The notes under the pieces were generated by a model. It made no database searches. It was not told the DNA's origin and worked only from the letters and a program-made list of their open reading frames with translations. From CADCTB01 sp038214685 (GTDB lineage Bacteria > Actinomycetota > Acidimicrobiia > Acidimicrobiales > AC-14): a stretch of 64,000 nt of DNA. The stretch spans positions 1 to 64,000 of the forward strand of contig JBBQRO010000001.1 of assembly GCA_038214685.1 (NCBI GenBank), in the 5' to 3' direction. The position numbers and the translations under genes were made by a program. Below, in pieces: positions 8,663-17,206 of this stretch. Every line of letters begins with the position of its first letter. Position 1 is the stretch's first letter.

Positions 8663-8992
8663 CTACGGCTCGATGACGATCCACCCGCGGCGCTGCAGCT
8701 CGGCGGCCAGATCCTCGGTGGGCACGCGGGCCAACGCCTTCGTGGTGGCTGACGTTCGTCGGGCCGGCTCGGCGGTGGGCGGGGCGCCGCCAGCGGGCTC
8801 CTCGTCCTGCAAGCGGTCGATGAGGGTTTCGGCTTCGTCGCGGGTGAACTTTCCGGACCCTTGGCGCTGCGTGAAGCCCATGGGCCCCCGGGCGTCACGG
8901 AAGTCGGTGTAGCCGGCGTCGCGGAGGAGTGCCAACAGCTCCTGCACCTGCTTGGCCGATGCCGGCGGACCTGCCTGTTGACCGAAAGCCAT
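8663..8992 (-). CDS. conserved-looking hypothetical protein, 109 residues
   Basis: The family is not recognised. The N-terminal half is helical and basic (KQVQELLALLRDAGYTDFRD, then GFTQRQGSGKFTRDEAETLI). A low-complexity Pro/Ala/Thr linker follows, then a second short helical segment (VPTEDLAAELQRRGWIVIEP). There is no membrane segment. The architecture suggests two small helical modules joined by a flexible linker, possibly nucleic-acid associated; that is a guess. The ATG start gives MAFGQQAG. The ends of this gene and the ABC permease gene are one nucleotide apart, so the two must share termination signals. Confidence 0.65.
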   Translation of the reverse strand: MAFGQQAGPPASAKQVQELLALLRDAGYTDFRDARGPMGFTQRQGSGKFTRDEAETLIDRLQDEEPAGGAPPTAEPARRTSATTKALARVPTEDLAAELQRRGWIVIEP

Positions 8993-9015
8993 GGTCGAGA
9001 GTCTGGCCGACGTGC

Positions 9016-9927
9016 TCAGTACCCGAGCGCGGGGTCGACCAGGCCGAGGAGCGGTTCGCCCCGCAGGCGGCGGCCGACGTTGGTGCCGATCCGTTCGGCG
9101 AAGAGCGGCTCGGCCATCTCCCAGGTGTTGGCCGTGTGGGGCGTGATGAGGCAGTTGTCGAACGACCAGAGCGGATGGCCGGCGGGCAGGGGCTCGGGGT
9201 CGGTCACGTCGAGGGCTGCGCCACCGATGGTGCCGCTCCCGAGTGCGGCCACCAGGTCGTTGGTGACGACGTGGGCGCCCCGGGCCACGTTCACCAGCCA
9301 GGCGTCGGGGCCGATGGATTCCAGCTCCTCGGCCCCGATGATCCCGGTTGTCTCGGGCGTCAGGGCCAGGGCCAGGACCACGAGCCGTGCGCCGCCGAGC
9401 GCGTCGTGCAGGTCGCCCGGGCCGACCACCCGAGTGGCTCCGTCGAGAGGGGAGACGTGGCGGCGGACCACGGTGGCCTCCACCCGGAACGGCGCGAGCA
9501 GCCGGAGCAGGGCTCCCGTGATCCCGCCGCCACCCACGATGGTGACCCGACTGCCGGCGAGCTGGACGCCGGCCTGCCCGCCCCATTCGGTGGCTCGGGC
9601 CCGGAGGGGGAGCTGTCGCAGCCCGGCCAGGCCCAGGGCCAGGGCATGCTCGGCGACCGGCTCCGAATACGCGCCTTTCGTGCTCGTCCACGACCGCCCG
9701 TCACCGAAGAGGGCGGCGAAGCGGTCGACGCCGGCGAACGGCAGTTGGACCCACGTGACGTCGGGCCTGGTCTCGAGCGTGTCCGCCAAGGCATCGGGCG
9801 CGGCCGGATCAGTCCAGACCAGAGCCTCAGCGTTGCCGTCATCGACCAACTCGCCGCCAGCCGTGGCGATGGCCTTGGCCACGATCGGGGCGATGGGGCC
9901 GGGGGCAACTGCGCATCGGAGGGTCAT
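9016..9927 (-). CDS. D-isomer-specific 2-hydroxyacid dehydrogenase
   Basis: A 303-residue NAD(P)-dependent oxidoreductase. The nucleotide-binding fold is seen as VTIVGGGGITGALLRLLAPF with VEATVVRR after it. Catalytic residues are visible: Arg in LVNVARGAHV, Glu in DVTDPEPLP and His in ITPHTANTW. It would reduce 2-keto acids to D-2-hydroxy acids or the reverse; the exact substrate is unknown. It lies 17 nt downstream of the aminopeptidase N gene on the same strand and may be co-transcribed. Confidence 0.9.
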   Translation of the reverse strand: MTLRCAVAPGPIAPIVAKAIATAGGELVDDGNAEALVWTDPAAPDALADTLETRPDVTWVQLPFAGVDRFAALFGDGRSWTSTKGAYSEPVAEHALALGLAGLRQLPLRARATEWGGQAGVQLAGSRVTIVGGGGITGALLRLLAPFRVEATVVRRHVSPLDGATRVVGPGDLHDALGGARLVVLALALTPETTGIIGAEELESIGPDAWLVNVARGAHVVTNDLVAALGSGTIGGAALDVTDPEPLPAGHPLWSFDNCLITPHTANTWEMAEPLFAERIGTNVGRRLRGEPLLGLVDPALGY

Positions 9928-9944
9928 ACGGACCGAGCGGCTCT

Positions 9945-12467
9945 CTACGCCGGCACGTCGGCGGCGCGGGCTCGCAGGGCCCTGGCCATGCCGTCCTTGC
10001 CTTCGAGGAGGATGCGCCGAACCGGGCCGGGCAGAGTGTCGTCGGCGAGGACCCGGTCGGTGGCATCCACCACGTCGTGGCCGATGAGCGTGCTCGGGTA
10101 CAGGCCCCGTATGAGGCTGAGGGCCTCGTCACGGGTGCGCTCCTCCCAGAACCGGGCCACGTTGGCGAAGTAGGGCTGGACATAGGGCGTGAGCAGGTCG
10201 TCCTGCCCGTAGGCGCCGAAACCGCCGGCGGTGGCGCGGAGCATGGCCAGCGGCTGATCAGGGTTGTCGACGAGGGCGGCCCAGGCCGTCGCCTTGGCGT
10301 CGGCGGTGGGTCGGGAAGCCCGCGACGACGCCGCTCGCCGCTCGCCGATGTCGGTGGGGTCGCGCTCGAGCTCGGCGTCGATCAAGGCCCCGTCGTCGTC
10401 GGCACCGATCGAGGCGAGTGTCATCACGATCTGCCAGCGCAGGTCAGTGTCGACGGCAAGGCCGGCGACGTCCTCGGTGCCGTCGAGCAGGCCCCGGGCG
10501 TAGGCCAGGTCCGCAGGGGAGTCGGCGACCGACTGGAAGTGGCGGGCCCAGATGAGCTGCCGGTCGGTGCCGGGCTCGGCCGCAGCCAGTCCTGTGCGGG
10601 CCGCGACAGCCAGGGCGGCGCGGGCCGCGGCGCGGTTGGCCTGGTCGCCGTACACGTCGACTGCGGAGTCAACCTGGCCCAGCAGGCGGGCCAGGGTCGA
10701 CTCGTCGGTTTCGGCCGGGGCGTGGGCCAGGACGAGGTCCACGTATTGCCGGGTGGGCAGTTCGCCGTCGCGCACCATGTCCCAGGTGGCCGCCCAGCAC
10801 AGGTTCCGGGCCAGAGGGTCGACGATCCGGCTCAGGTGCTCGGCGAGGGTGGACACCGAGCGGGGGTCGAGGCGGACCTTGGCGTAGCTGAGGTCGTCGT
10901 CGTTGAGCAGCATGAGGTCGGGCACCGCCTCGCCGACAAGCTCCGCCACCTCGGTGCGCTCGCCAACGACGTCGAGCTCCACCCGGCGGTCGCGCACGAG
11001 GCCGGCGTCGCCCAGGCGGTACAGGCCGACGGCCACCCGGTGCGACCGGAGGGTGTCGTTGCCGGGCTGGCCCTGCTGGAGGATGGTGAACGACTCGTAC
11101 GTCCCGTCATAGCCGGCGCCAAACTCGGCCCGCAGCGTGTTCACGCCAGCGGTCTGCAGCCATTCCGCGGACCACTCGGTGAGCTTGCGCCCGCTGGTCT
11201 GCTCCAGCGCCGACAGGAAGTCGGCGAGTTCCGCGTTCCGCCACTCGTGCTTGCGGAAGTACTGCTGCACGCCCTGGCGGAAGGCGTCCTGGCCCACCCA
11301 CGCCACCAGCTGCTTCAGGGTCGACGCGCCCTTGAGGTAGGTGATGCCGTCGAAGTGCAGCCGCACCGCATCGGTGTCGACGATGTCGGCCGAGATCGGG
11401 TGGGTGGTGGGCAGCTGGTCCTGGGCCATGGCCCCGGCCTTCACGCCGGCGGCGAACCGCACCCAGCTGTCAGAGAAGCGGGTGGCCTGGGCCAGAGCAT
11501 GGGTGGCCATATAGGTGGCGAAGCTCTCGTTCAGCCACAGGTCGTCCCACCAGCGCATGGTGACCAGATCGCCGAACCACATGTGGGCCATCTCGTGGAG
11601 CAGGGTGTTGGCCCGGCCCTCGTGGGCCGCCTCGGTCTGGCGGGACCGGAACACCATGTACTCGTTGAAGGTGACGCAGCCCGGGTTCTCCATGGCCCCG
11701 AAATTGAACTCGGGCACGAACAGCTGGTCGTACTTGGCGAAGGGGTAGGGGTAGTCGAACTCCTCCTCGAAGAAGTCGAGACCCTGGCGGGTCAGGGAGA
11801 AGAGCTCGTCGGCGTCGAGGTACTGGGCCAGCGATTCCCGGCAGAAGATGCCCATGTCGACTTGGCCGTGGGTCTGGCGGACCACGTGGTACGGGCCGGC
11901 GACCACCGCCACCAGGTAGGTGGAGATCACCTGGGTCGGGGAGAAGCGCCAGACGGAGCCCTCCCGGGTGGAGGGGCTGTTGCTCACCACGGTCCAGTCG
12001 TCGGGCGCGGTGATGGTGAGGTTGAACGTGGCCTTGATGTCGGGCTGATCGAAGCAGGTGAAGACGCGGTGGGCGTCGTAGGGCTCGAACTGGGTGTGGA
12101 GGTACACCTTTCCGTCGGTGGGATCGGCGAAGCGGTGCATGCCCACGCCGGTGTGCTGGTAGGCGCAGTCGGCGACGACCCGCAGGACGTTGTTGGCGAG
12201 CAGTCCCCTCAGGGGGATCCGGCTCTTGCCCTTGTCGTAGGACTCGACAGGGATGACCCGCCCGTTCAGGGAGGCTTCCTTCACGTTGACTGCGTCCAGG
12301 TCGATGAACGTGCTCAGCCCGACCAGGTTTCCCTGGAAGCGGACTGTCGTGTCGCTGGTGAAGGTCTCGTCGCCGGCGGTGAGGTCGAGGGCGACGGTGT
12401 AGGAGACACCGGACAGCTTGGTGGCGCGATCCTGAGCCTCGGCCCGGGTGAGATTGTCTTCCGTCAT
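9945..12467 (-). CDS. pepN: aminopeptidase N (M1 zinc metallopeptidase)
   Basis: An 840-residue M1 peptidase. The substrate-binding motif GAMEN lies at residues 257-261. The zinc site is HEMAH (291-295) plus the second Glu in NESFATY (about 314). A C-terminal ERAP1-like helical domain completes the protein. It removes N-terminal amino acids from peptides in the cytosol. The ATG chosen (MTEDNLTRAE) lies 6 nt after an AATACT -10 hexamer, suggesting a leaderless mRNA; the extra upstream codons overlap the divergent promoter and are not conserved-looking. Length is typical for the actinobacterial enzymes. Confidence 0.95.
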   Translation of the reverse strand: MTEDNLTRAEAQDRATKLSGVSYTVALDLTAGDETFTSDTTVRFQGNLVGLSTFIDLDAVNVKEASLNGRVIPVESYDKGKSRIPLRGLLANNVLRVVADCAYQHTGVGMHRFADPTDGKVYLHTQFEPYDAHRVFTCFDQPDIKATFNLTITAPDDWTVVSNSPSTREGSVWRFSPTQVISTYLVAVVAGPYHVVRQTHGQVDMGIFCRESLAQYLDADELFSLTRQGLDFFEEEFDYPYPFAKYDQLFVPEFNFGAMENPGCVTFNEYMVFRSRQTEAAHEGRANTLLHEMAHMWFGDLVTMRWWDDLWLNESFATYMATHALAQATRFSDSWVRFAAGVKAGAMAQDQLPTTHPISADIVDTDAVRLHFDGITYLKGASTLKQLVAWVGQDAFRQGVQQYFRKHEWRNAELADFLSALEQTSGRKLTEWSAEWLQTAGVNTLRAEFGAGYDGTYESFTILQQGQPGNDTLRSHRVAVGLYRLGDAGLVRDRRVELDVVGERTEVAELVGEAVPDLMLLNDDDLSYAKVRLDPRSVSTLAEHLSRIVDPLARNLCWAATWDMVRDGELPTRQYVDLVLAHAPAETDESTLARLLGQVDSAVDVYGDQANRAAARAALAVAARTGLAAAEPGTDRQLIWARHFQSVADSPADLAYARGLLDGTEDVAGLAVDTDLRWQIVMTLASIGADDDGALIDAELERDPTDIGERRAASSRASRPTADAKATAWAALVDNPDQPLAMLRATAGGFGAYGQDDLLTPYVQPYFANVARFWEERTRDEALSLIRGLYPSTLIGHDVVDATDRVLADDTLPGPVRRILLEGKDGMARALRARAADVPA

Positions 12468-12473
12468 GGAGTC

Positions 12474-12498
12474 AGTATTGCCCGCCCCCAGGTAACCT
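12474..12498. promoter_or_regulatory. divergent leaderless promoter pair for pepN and the pimA-like gene
   Basis: On the minus strand AATACT (12474-12479) is 6 nt before the pepN ATG. On the plus strand TAACCT (12493-12498) is 6 nt before the pimA-like GTG. The start codons are only 37 bp apart. Each -10 therefore places transcription starts at or near the start codon, and the two promoters must overlap in their -35 regions. Confidence 0.65.
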
Positions 12499-12504
12499 CG
12501 TCCC

Positions 12505-13593
12505 GTGCGAGTCGGCCTGGTGTCCCCGTACAGTCTCTCGCTGCCCGGGGGGGTCCAGGGCCAGGTACTCGGCCTGGCCAAAGCACTTCGAGGTCTCGGT
12601 CACCAGGTCCGGGTGCTCGGGCCGTGCGACGGGGCGCCGCCCGAGGTGGGCATCACCCCGCTGGGCAACAGCATTCCCACCGCGGCGAACGGGTCCATGG
12701 CCCCGGTGGCGCCGGATCCGTCGAACGCTCTGCGCACCATCTCAGCCCTCCGCGACGAGTGCTTCGACGTCATCCACCTCCACGAGCCGATCGCCCCGGG
12801 CTGCACGGTGACCACCCTGGTCTGCAGCAGCGTTCCCATGGTCGGCACGTTCCATGCCGCCGGCACCAGCGCGGCATATCGGTGGCTGGCCCCGCTCACG
12901 TGCTGGTTGGCAGGCCGCCTCACCATCAGGTGTGCCGTGTCCGAGGACGCCCGGGACCTGGCGGCCGGGGGCCTGGGGGGCGACTACGTGCTGCTCCACA
13001 ACGGGATCGACGTGGAGCGGTTCACCAAGGCCACGCCCTGGCCCACCGACGGCCCCACCGTCCTGTTCCTGTCCCGCCACGAGGAGCGCAAGGGCCTCGA
13101 CGTGCTGATCCAGGCGCTCCCGGGCCTCCCCGCCCACGCCCGGGTGTGGGTGGCCAGCGACGGCCCGGACACGGCACGTCTCCGGGCGGCGGTCGTCGGC
13201 GACCGCCGGGTGGAGTGGTTGGGCCGCATCGACGAGGGGGAGAAGATTCGTCGCCTGCGGGGCGCATCGGTGCTGTGCGCCCCGTCGTTGCGAGGGGAGT
13301 CCTTCGGGATGATCCTGCTGGAGGCCATGGCCGCGGAGACGCCGATCGTGGCCAGCGACCTGCCCGGGTACCGCAAGGTGATCGGCGCCGGCGCGCCGGC
13401 GGCCCTGCTGGTTCCCCCCGGCGATCCCGCCGCCCTCGGGATGGCGCTGCGCCGGGTGCTGGAGGATCCCGGCCTGGCTGCGTCCCTCGCCGCCGCCGGC
13501 GAGGTCCGGGCCGCGGCGTTCTCCATGGACCGGCTGGCCGAGCGCTACGTCGAGCTCTACCGCTCGGCCGTGGCCCGAGGCACTCCCGTATGA
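12505..13593 (+). CDS. pimA: GT4 glycosyltransferase, PimA-like phosphatidylinositol mannosyltransferase
   Basis: A 362-residue GT-B glycosyltransferase. The N-terminal pattern VGLVSPYSLSLPGGVQGQVL (GGV at 15-17) and HLHEPIAPG, FHAAGT closely follow mycobacterial PimA. PimA adds the first mannose to phosphatidylinositol at the inner face of the membrane. The donor-site EX7E motif is ESFGMILLE (265-273). The neighbour set lacks other PIM genes, so the acceptor is inferred from similarity only; another GT4 lipid glycosyltransferase is possible. The GTG start has no Shine-Dalgarno sequence and fits a leaderless transcript. Confidence 0.8.
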   Translation: MRVGLVSPYSLSLPGGVQGQVLGLAKALRGLGHQVRVLGPCDGAPPEVGITPLGNSIPTAANGSMAPVAPDPSNALRTISALRDECFDVIHLHEPIAPGCTVTTLVCSSVPMVGTFHAAGTSAAYRWLAPLTCWLAGRLTIRCAVSEDARDLAAGGLGGDYVLLHNGIDVERFTKATPWPTDGPTVLFLSRHEERKGLDVLIQALPGLPAHARVWVASDGPDTARLRAAVVGDRRVEWLGRIDEGEKIRRLRGASVLCAPSLRGESFGMILLEAMAAETPIVASDLPGYRKVIGAGAPAALLVPPGDPAALGMALRRVLEDPGLAASLAAAGEVRAAAFSMDRLAERYVELYRSAVARGTPV

Positions 13594-13603
13594 TGGAGGC
13601 TCC

Positions 13604-14152
13604 ATGATCACGATCATCCTGATCGCCCTCGTCGTGGTTCTCCTTTTGTACGTGGTCGTCACCTACAACGGGCTGGTCCGGCTGCGAAACCGCATCGAGA
13701 ACGCGTGGGCCCAGATCGACGTGCAGCTCCGCCGGCGCTACGACCTCATTCCGAACCTGGTGGAGACGGTGAAGGGTTACGCAGCCCACGAGAAGGGCAC
13801 CTTCGATGCCGTCACCCAGGCCCGGGCCAACGCCATCAACGCCCAGGGCCCGGCGGCCCAGGCCCAGGCCGAGAACATGATCAGCGGCGCCCTGAAGTCC
13901 CTGTTTGCCGTGTCCGAGGCCTACCCCGACCTGAAGGCCAACGTGTTGTTCCTTTCCATGCAGGAGGAGCTGAGCGGCACCGAGGGCAGGATCGCCTACG
14001 CCCGGCAGTACTACAACGACGCCGTACTGCGGCTGAACACCAAGATCCAGAGCTTCCCGTCGAACCTCCTGGCCGGGATGTTCGGGTTCAAGGAGCACGA
14101 GTACTTCGAGGCCGACGACACCTCGCGCGGGCCCGTCTCCGTGCAGTTCTGA
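13604..14152 (+). CDS. lemA: LemA family protein
   Basis: A 182-residue protein with one N-terminal membrane helix (residues 2-22) and a long alpha-helical domain. The family signature is clear: YNGLVRLRNRIENAWAQIDV, QLRRRYDLIPNLVETVKGYA and YNDAVLRLNTKIQSFPSNL. The SD GGAGG lies 4 nt before the ATG. LemA is commonly encoded beside the HtpX-type protease, as here, and is thought to act with it at the membrane; its biochemical role is unsettled. The stop codon is in the same frame as htpX. Confidence 0.95.
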   Translation: MITIILIALVVVLLLYVVVTYNGLVRLRNRIENAWAQIDVQLRRRYDLIPNLVETVKGYAAHEKGTFDAVTQARANAINAQGPAAQAQAENMISGALKSLFAVSEAYPDLKANVLFLSMQEELSGTEGRIAYARQYYNDAVLRLNTKIQSFPSNLLAGMFGFKEHEYFEADDTSRGPVSVQF

Positions 14153-14161
14153 GCGAAGCCC

Positions 14162-15076
14162 CTGTACGACCAGATCTCCTCCAACAAGCGACGCTCGGTA
14201 CTGATGATCCTGGGCTTCGTGGTGCTCGTGCTCGCCGTGGGCTGGGCCGTTGACCTGCTTGCCGGTTTCGGCCTGATCGGCCTGGTCGTCGCGCTGATCG
14301 TGGCGGCGGTGGGCTCCGGCGTGGCCTACTGGAAGTCCGACGCCATCGCCCTGGCCATGAGCCACGCACGCCCGGCCGATCCCACCACCCACGCCCGGTT
14401 GCACAACCTGGTGGAGGGCCTCTGCATCGCTGCCGGCCTGCCCAAGCCCCGCATCTACGTCATCGACGACGATGCGCCCAACGCCTTTGCCACCGGTCGC
14501 AGTCCCCGGCATGCGGCGGTGGCGGTGACCACCGGCCTCATCGACAAGCTGACCCGGATCGAGCTCGAGGGCGTGCTGGCCCATGAGCTGAGCCACATTA
14601 AGAACTACGACATCCTGGTGTCCACCCTGGCCGTGACGCTCGTGGGTGTGGTCGCCCTGCTCTCCGATTTCAGCCTGCGGTTCCTGTGGTGGGGTGGCCC
14701 CCGCCACCGCGACGACAGCAGGGCGGGTGGCGGTGGCGGCCCGGCGGCCGTCCTCGCCGTGTTCGGGTTGGTCCTGCTGCTGCTGGCGCCCCTCGCGGCC
14801 AAGCTGATGCAGGCCACCATCAGTCGCAGGCGCGAGGCGCTCGCCGATGTCAGTGGCGTGGCCCTCACCCGGTACCCCCCGGGGCTGATCTCCGCGCTGG
14901 AGAAGCTCCGCGACGACAGCACAGTCGTCCACTCCTCGTCGAGGGCGACGGCGCACCTCTGGGTGGAGTCGCCCTTGGCCCGCACGCCGGAGGGGGGCCG
15001 GCGGGTCCGCATGAACCGTCTGTTCGACACCCATCCTCCGCTGGAGGAGCGAATTCAGGCCCTCAAGGAGTTGTAG
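14162..15076 (+). CDS. htpX: M48 family membrane metalloprotease HtpX-like, probable CTG start
   Basis: Four membrane helices frame a zinc protease domain with HELSH (residues 141-145 from the CTG) and the third ligand region RREALADVSG. It degrades misfolded membrane proteins in related bacteria. The first ATG (14204) would remove the conserved start LYDQISSNKRRS, whose equivalents in homologues are MYDQI..NKRRS. The codon at the right place is CTG (14162), and there is no ATG, GTG or TTG between the lemA stop and that point. Length from CTG is 304 residues, normal for the family. Confidence 0.9.
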   Translation: MYDQISSNKRRSVLMILGFVVLVLAVGWAVDLLAGFGLIGLVVALIVAAVGSGVAYWKSDAIALAMSHARPADPTTHARLHNLVEGLCIAAGLPKPRIYVIDDDAPNAFATGRSPRHAAVAVTTGLIDKLTRIELEGVLAHELSHIKNYDILVSTLAVTLVGVVALLSDFSLRFLWWGGPRHRDDSRAGGGGGPAAVLAVFGLVLLLLAPLAAKLMQATISRRREALADVSGVALTRYPPGLISALEKLRDDSTVVHSSSRATAHLWVESPLARTPEGGRRVRMNRLFDTHPPLEERIQALKEL

Positions 15077-15078
15077 CG

Positions 15079-16089
15079 ATGAGGCGAAACCTGATTGCCC
15101 TGGGCGTCCTCCTCGCCCTGGGCCTCACTGCGGCGTGCGGTGGTGGCGCGGCCACGGGGGAGCGGAGCCAGGCCCCCGCCCCGACCTCGACGGTGCCAGG
15201 CACTTCCGTGGCCACGTTCCCCCTCACCGGCATGCCGGCCGCCGACGCGGCCAAGGCGGGCCGGCCGGCCGTGGCCGTGAAGATCGACAACGCCGCCGCA
15301 GCCCGCCCGCAGGGCGGACTCGAGAAGGCCGACCTCATCTACGAGGAGTTCACCGAGGGGATCACCCGCTTCGTGGTGGTCTTCCATTCATCCGACGCGC
15401 CAACGGTGGGACCTGTGCGTTCCGTGCGCCCCGCCGACCCGGTCATCGTGAAGCCGCTCGGCGGTCCTCTCGTCTTCTCCGGTGGAGCGCCGGGGGTCCT
15501 CGACGTGGTCCGATCCGCCGGTGTCGCCCAGGTGACCGAGGACGATCGGGAGACGCTGCGCCGACGCCCCGACCGCAGGGCGCCCTTCAACCTCTACTCG
15601 ACCACCGAGGCCATTTTCGCCAAGGCCGGGGCCGGTGCACCCCCGCCCCCGTTCTCTCCCTTCCTCCGCCCCGGCGAGACCTCGGTGGCCGCCGGCGCCA
15701 CCCCGGCGGCGAGCATCCGCCTCGCCCCCGCACCCAAGGTGACGGCGGCGTATGTGTGGGATGCCGGCGCGGGGGTGTGGATGCGCTCGACCGACGGCCG
15801 CCCCCACCTGCTCGAAGGTGGCGCCCAGCTTTCGCCGCAGAACGTCATCATCCAGTACACGCCCTACGCCGCCTTCAACGCCGACCGGGTCGTGCGGTTC
15901 CCCGAGGTCGTGGGCTCGGGCGAGGCCCTGGTCTTCGTGGCCGGCACCCAGGTCAAGGCGCGATGGACGAAGTCGTCGGCCACCGCAGTGACCACCTATC
16001 TCGATGCCGCCGGGAAGCCAGTCTCGCTGACGCCGGGGCAGACGCTGGTGCACCTGCAAGAGCCCGGCTCCGCGGTCACGGTCGGCTGA
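15079..16089 (+). CDS. DUF3048 (YerB-like) lipoprotein, copy 1
   Basis: A 336-residue secreted lipoprotein. The signal peptide ends in lipobox LTAAC with Cys20. A Ser/Thr/Pro linker follows, then the DUF3048 domain with PAVAVKIDNAAAARPQGGLE, DLIYEEFTEGITRFVVVFHS and VGPVRSVRPADP. A C-terminal DUF3048_C-like beta region carries NVIIQYTPY and KARWTKSSATAVTTYLDAAG. Function is unknown. The gene begins 2 nt after the htpX stop, and its own stop directly abuts the ATG of a paralogue. Confidence 0.9.
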   Translation: MRRNLIALGVLLALGLTAACGGGAATGERSQAPAPTSTVPGTSVATFPLTGMPAADAAKAGRPAVAVKIDNAAAARPQGGLEKADLIYEEFTEGITRFVVVFHSSDAPTVGPVRSVRPADPVIVKPLGGPLVFSGGAPGVLDVVRSAGVAQVTEDDRETLRRRPDRRAPFNLYSTTEAIFAKAGAGAPPPPFSPFLRPGETSVAAGATPAASIRLAPAPKVTAAYVWDAGAGVWMRSTDGRPHLLEGGAQLSPQNVIIQYTPYAAFNADRVVRFPEVVGSGEALVFVAGTQVKARWTKSSATAVTTYLDAAGKPVSLTPGQTLVHLQEPGSAVTVG

Positions 16090-17154
16090 ATGCGCCCGCT
16101 GCGCCGCCGGCCCACCCTCGTCCTCGTCGTCGGCATGTTGCTCGCCGCCTGCTCCGGTGGCGGTGGCACAGGCGACAGCGGGAGCCCCGTCGCAGGAGGT
16201 GACCGTCCGACCACGTCGGCCGATGCCACGACCACCACGTCCACCACGCTGGTACCGGTCGCCCCCCTCACCGGTCTGGCCCTGACCGACCAGGCCCGCC
16301 TGTCCCGGCCCGCCCTGGTAGTCAAGATCGAGAACGCCCCGGTTTCCCGACCGCAGTCCGGGCTCGATGCGGCCGACGTCGTCTACGAGGAGATCATCGA
16401 GGGTGGGGTCACGCGATTCGTCGCCGTCTTCCACTCCACAGACGCCGACCTGGTCGGCCCGGTGCGGTCGTTGCGACCCTCCGACCCCGACATCGTCGCC
16501 CCCTTCGGTGGACTGTTCGCCTACTCGGGCGGAATCCCGCCGTTCATCCAGGCCCTCCAGGCCACACCGGGGATCACCGACGTCGGCGTCGACCGCCTCG
16601 ACGAGGGCCCCGACAAGGCGTACACGCGCCGGCCCGGCCGGACCGCGCCCAGCAACCTCTATACCTCCACACCCAAGTTGTTCGCCGCCGCCCCGGCCAG
16701 CGGCACTCGCCCCCCCGGGCCCTTCGCCGAGTTCCTCCCAGCCGGCCAGCCGTTCGTCGCCGCCGGCGCCACCCCGGCGGTGACCCTGACTGCCACCGTC
16801 GGGCGTACCGCAGTGGTGTTCAACTACGACGCGGCGTCGACCACCTATCGGCGCGGCGGTCTGGTCGACGGATCCGGGGCGGTGGCGCCGACCAACGTCA
16901 TCGTCCAGTTCACCGCGTACCAGGACACCGACCAGACCGATCAATCCGACACCACGGTGGAGAAGGCGGTCATCATCGGTTCGGGCGACGCCATCGTCCT
17001 GGCCGGCGGGATGGCGGTGCGGGGCCGGTGGTCCAAGACGTCGGCCGGCGCCTACACCACCTACACCGACGCCGACGGGGCGCCGATCAGGCTGCTGCCG
17101 GGCCGCACGTGGGTGGAACTGGCCCGCACCGGTGCCCCCGTCTCCACCCGCTGA
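16090..17154 (+). CDS. DUF3048 (YerB-like) lipoprotein, copy 2
   Basis: A 354-residue tandem paralogue of the preceding gene. The lipobox is LLAAC (Cys21), followed by a Thr-rich linker and the same landmarks: PALVVKIENAPVSRPQSGLD, DVVYEEIIEGGVTRFVAVFH, VGPVRSLRPSDPD and NVIVQFTAYQ. Its ATG follows the previous TGA with no gap, so translation is probably coupled. Sequence divergence between the two copies is substantial, so the duplication is not recent. They may form a heteromeric envelope component; that is inference. Confidence 0.9.
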   Translation: MRPLRRRPTLVLVVGMLLAACSGGGGTGDSGSPVAGGDRPTTSADATTTTSTTLVPVAPLTGLALTDQARLSRPALVVKIENAPVSRPQSGLDAADVVYEEIIEGGVTRFVAVFHSTDADLVGPVRSLRPSDPDIVAPFGGLFAYSGGIPPFIQALQATPGITDVGVDRLDEGPDKAYTRRPGRTAPSNLYTSTPKLFAAAPASGTRPPGPFAEFLPAGQPFVAAGATPAVTLTATVGRTAVVFNYDAASTTYRRGGLVDGSGAVAPTNVIVQFTAYQDTDQTDQSDTTVEKAVIIGSGDAIVLAGGMAVRGRWSKTSAGAYTTYTDADGAPIRLLPGRTWVELARTGAPVSTR

Positions 17155-17193
17155 CCGCAGGCCAATCCACCCGGGCCATGCGGGCGACGGCGG

Positions 17194-17199
17194 TAGAAT
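17194..17199 (+). promoter_or_regulatory. -10 hexamer of pdxS (leaderless)
   Basis: TAGAAT lies 7 nt before the pdxS ATG at 17207. No Shine-Dalgarno sequence separates them, so transcription would begin at or next to the start codon. Confidence 0.6.
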
Positions 17200-17206
17200 C
17201 GGCTCC

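Noticed and set aside
9692..9908. Minus-strand frame extending the 109-residue hypothetical gene upstream through the dehydrogenase gene
   Set aside because: The upstream part is an out-of-frame reading of the 2-hydroxyacid dehydrogenase; only the part from ATG 8992 has plausible coding character.
10077..13607. Very long plus-strand open frame (about 1,176 codons) opposite pepN
   Set aside because: It is antisense to pepN, which has full M1 peptidase motifs. The product is low-complexity Gly/Val/His/Arg-rich with no domain, as expected for the complement of GC-rich codons.
14150..14164. Programmed readthrough making a LemA-HtpX fusion
   Set aside because: The two frames are aligned but the intervening AKP residues have no counterpart in homologues; a CTG start explains the N-terminus more simply.
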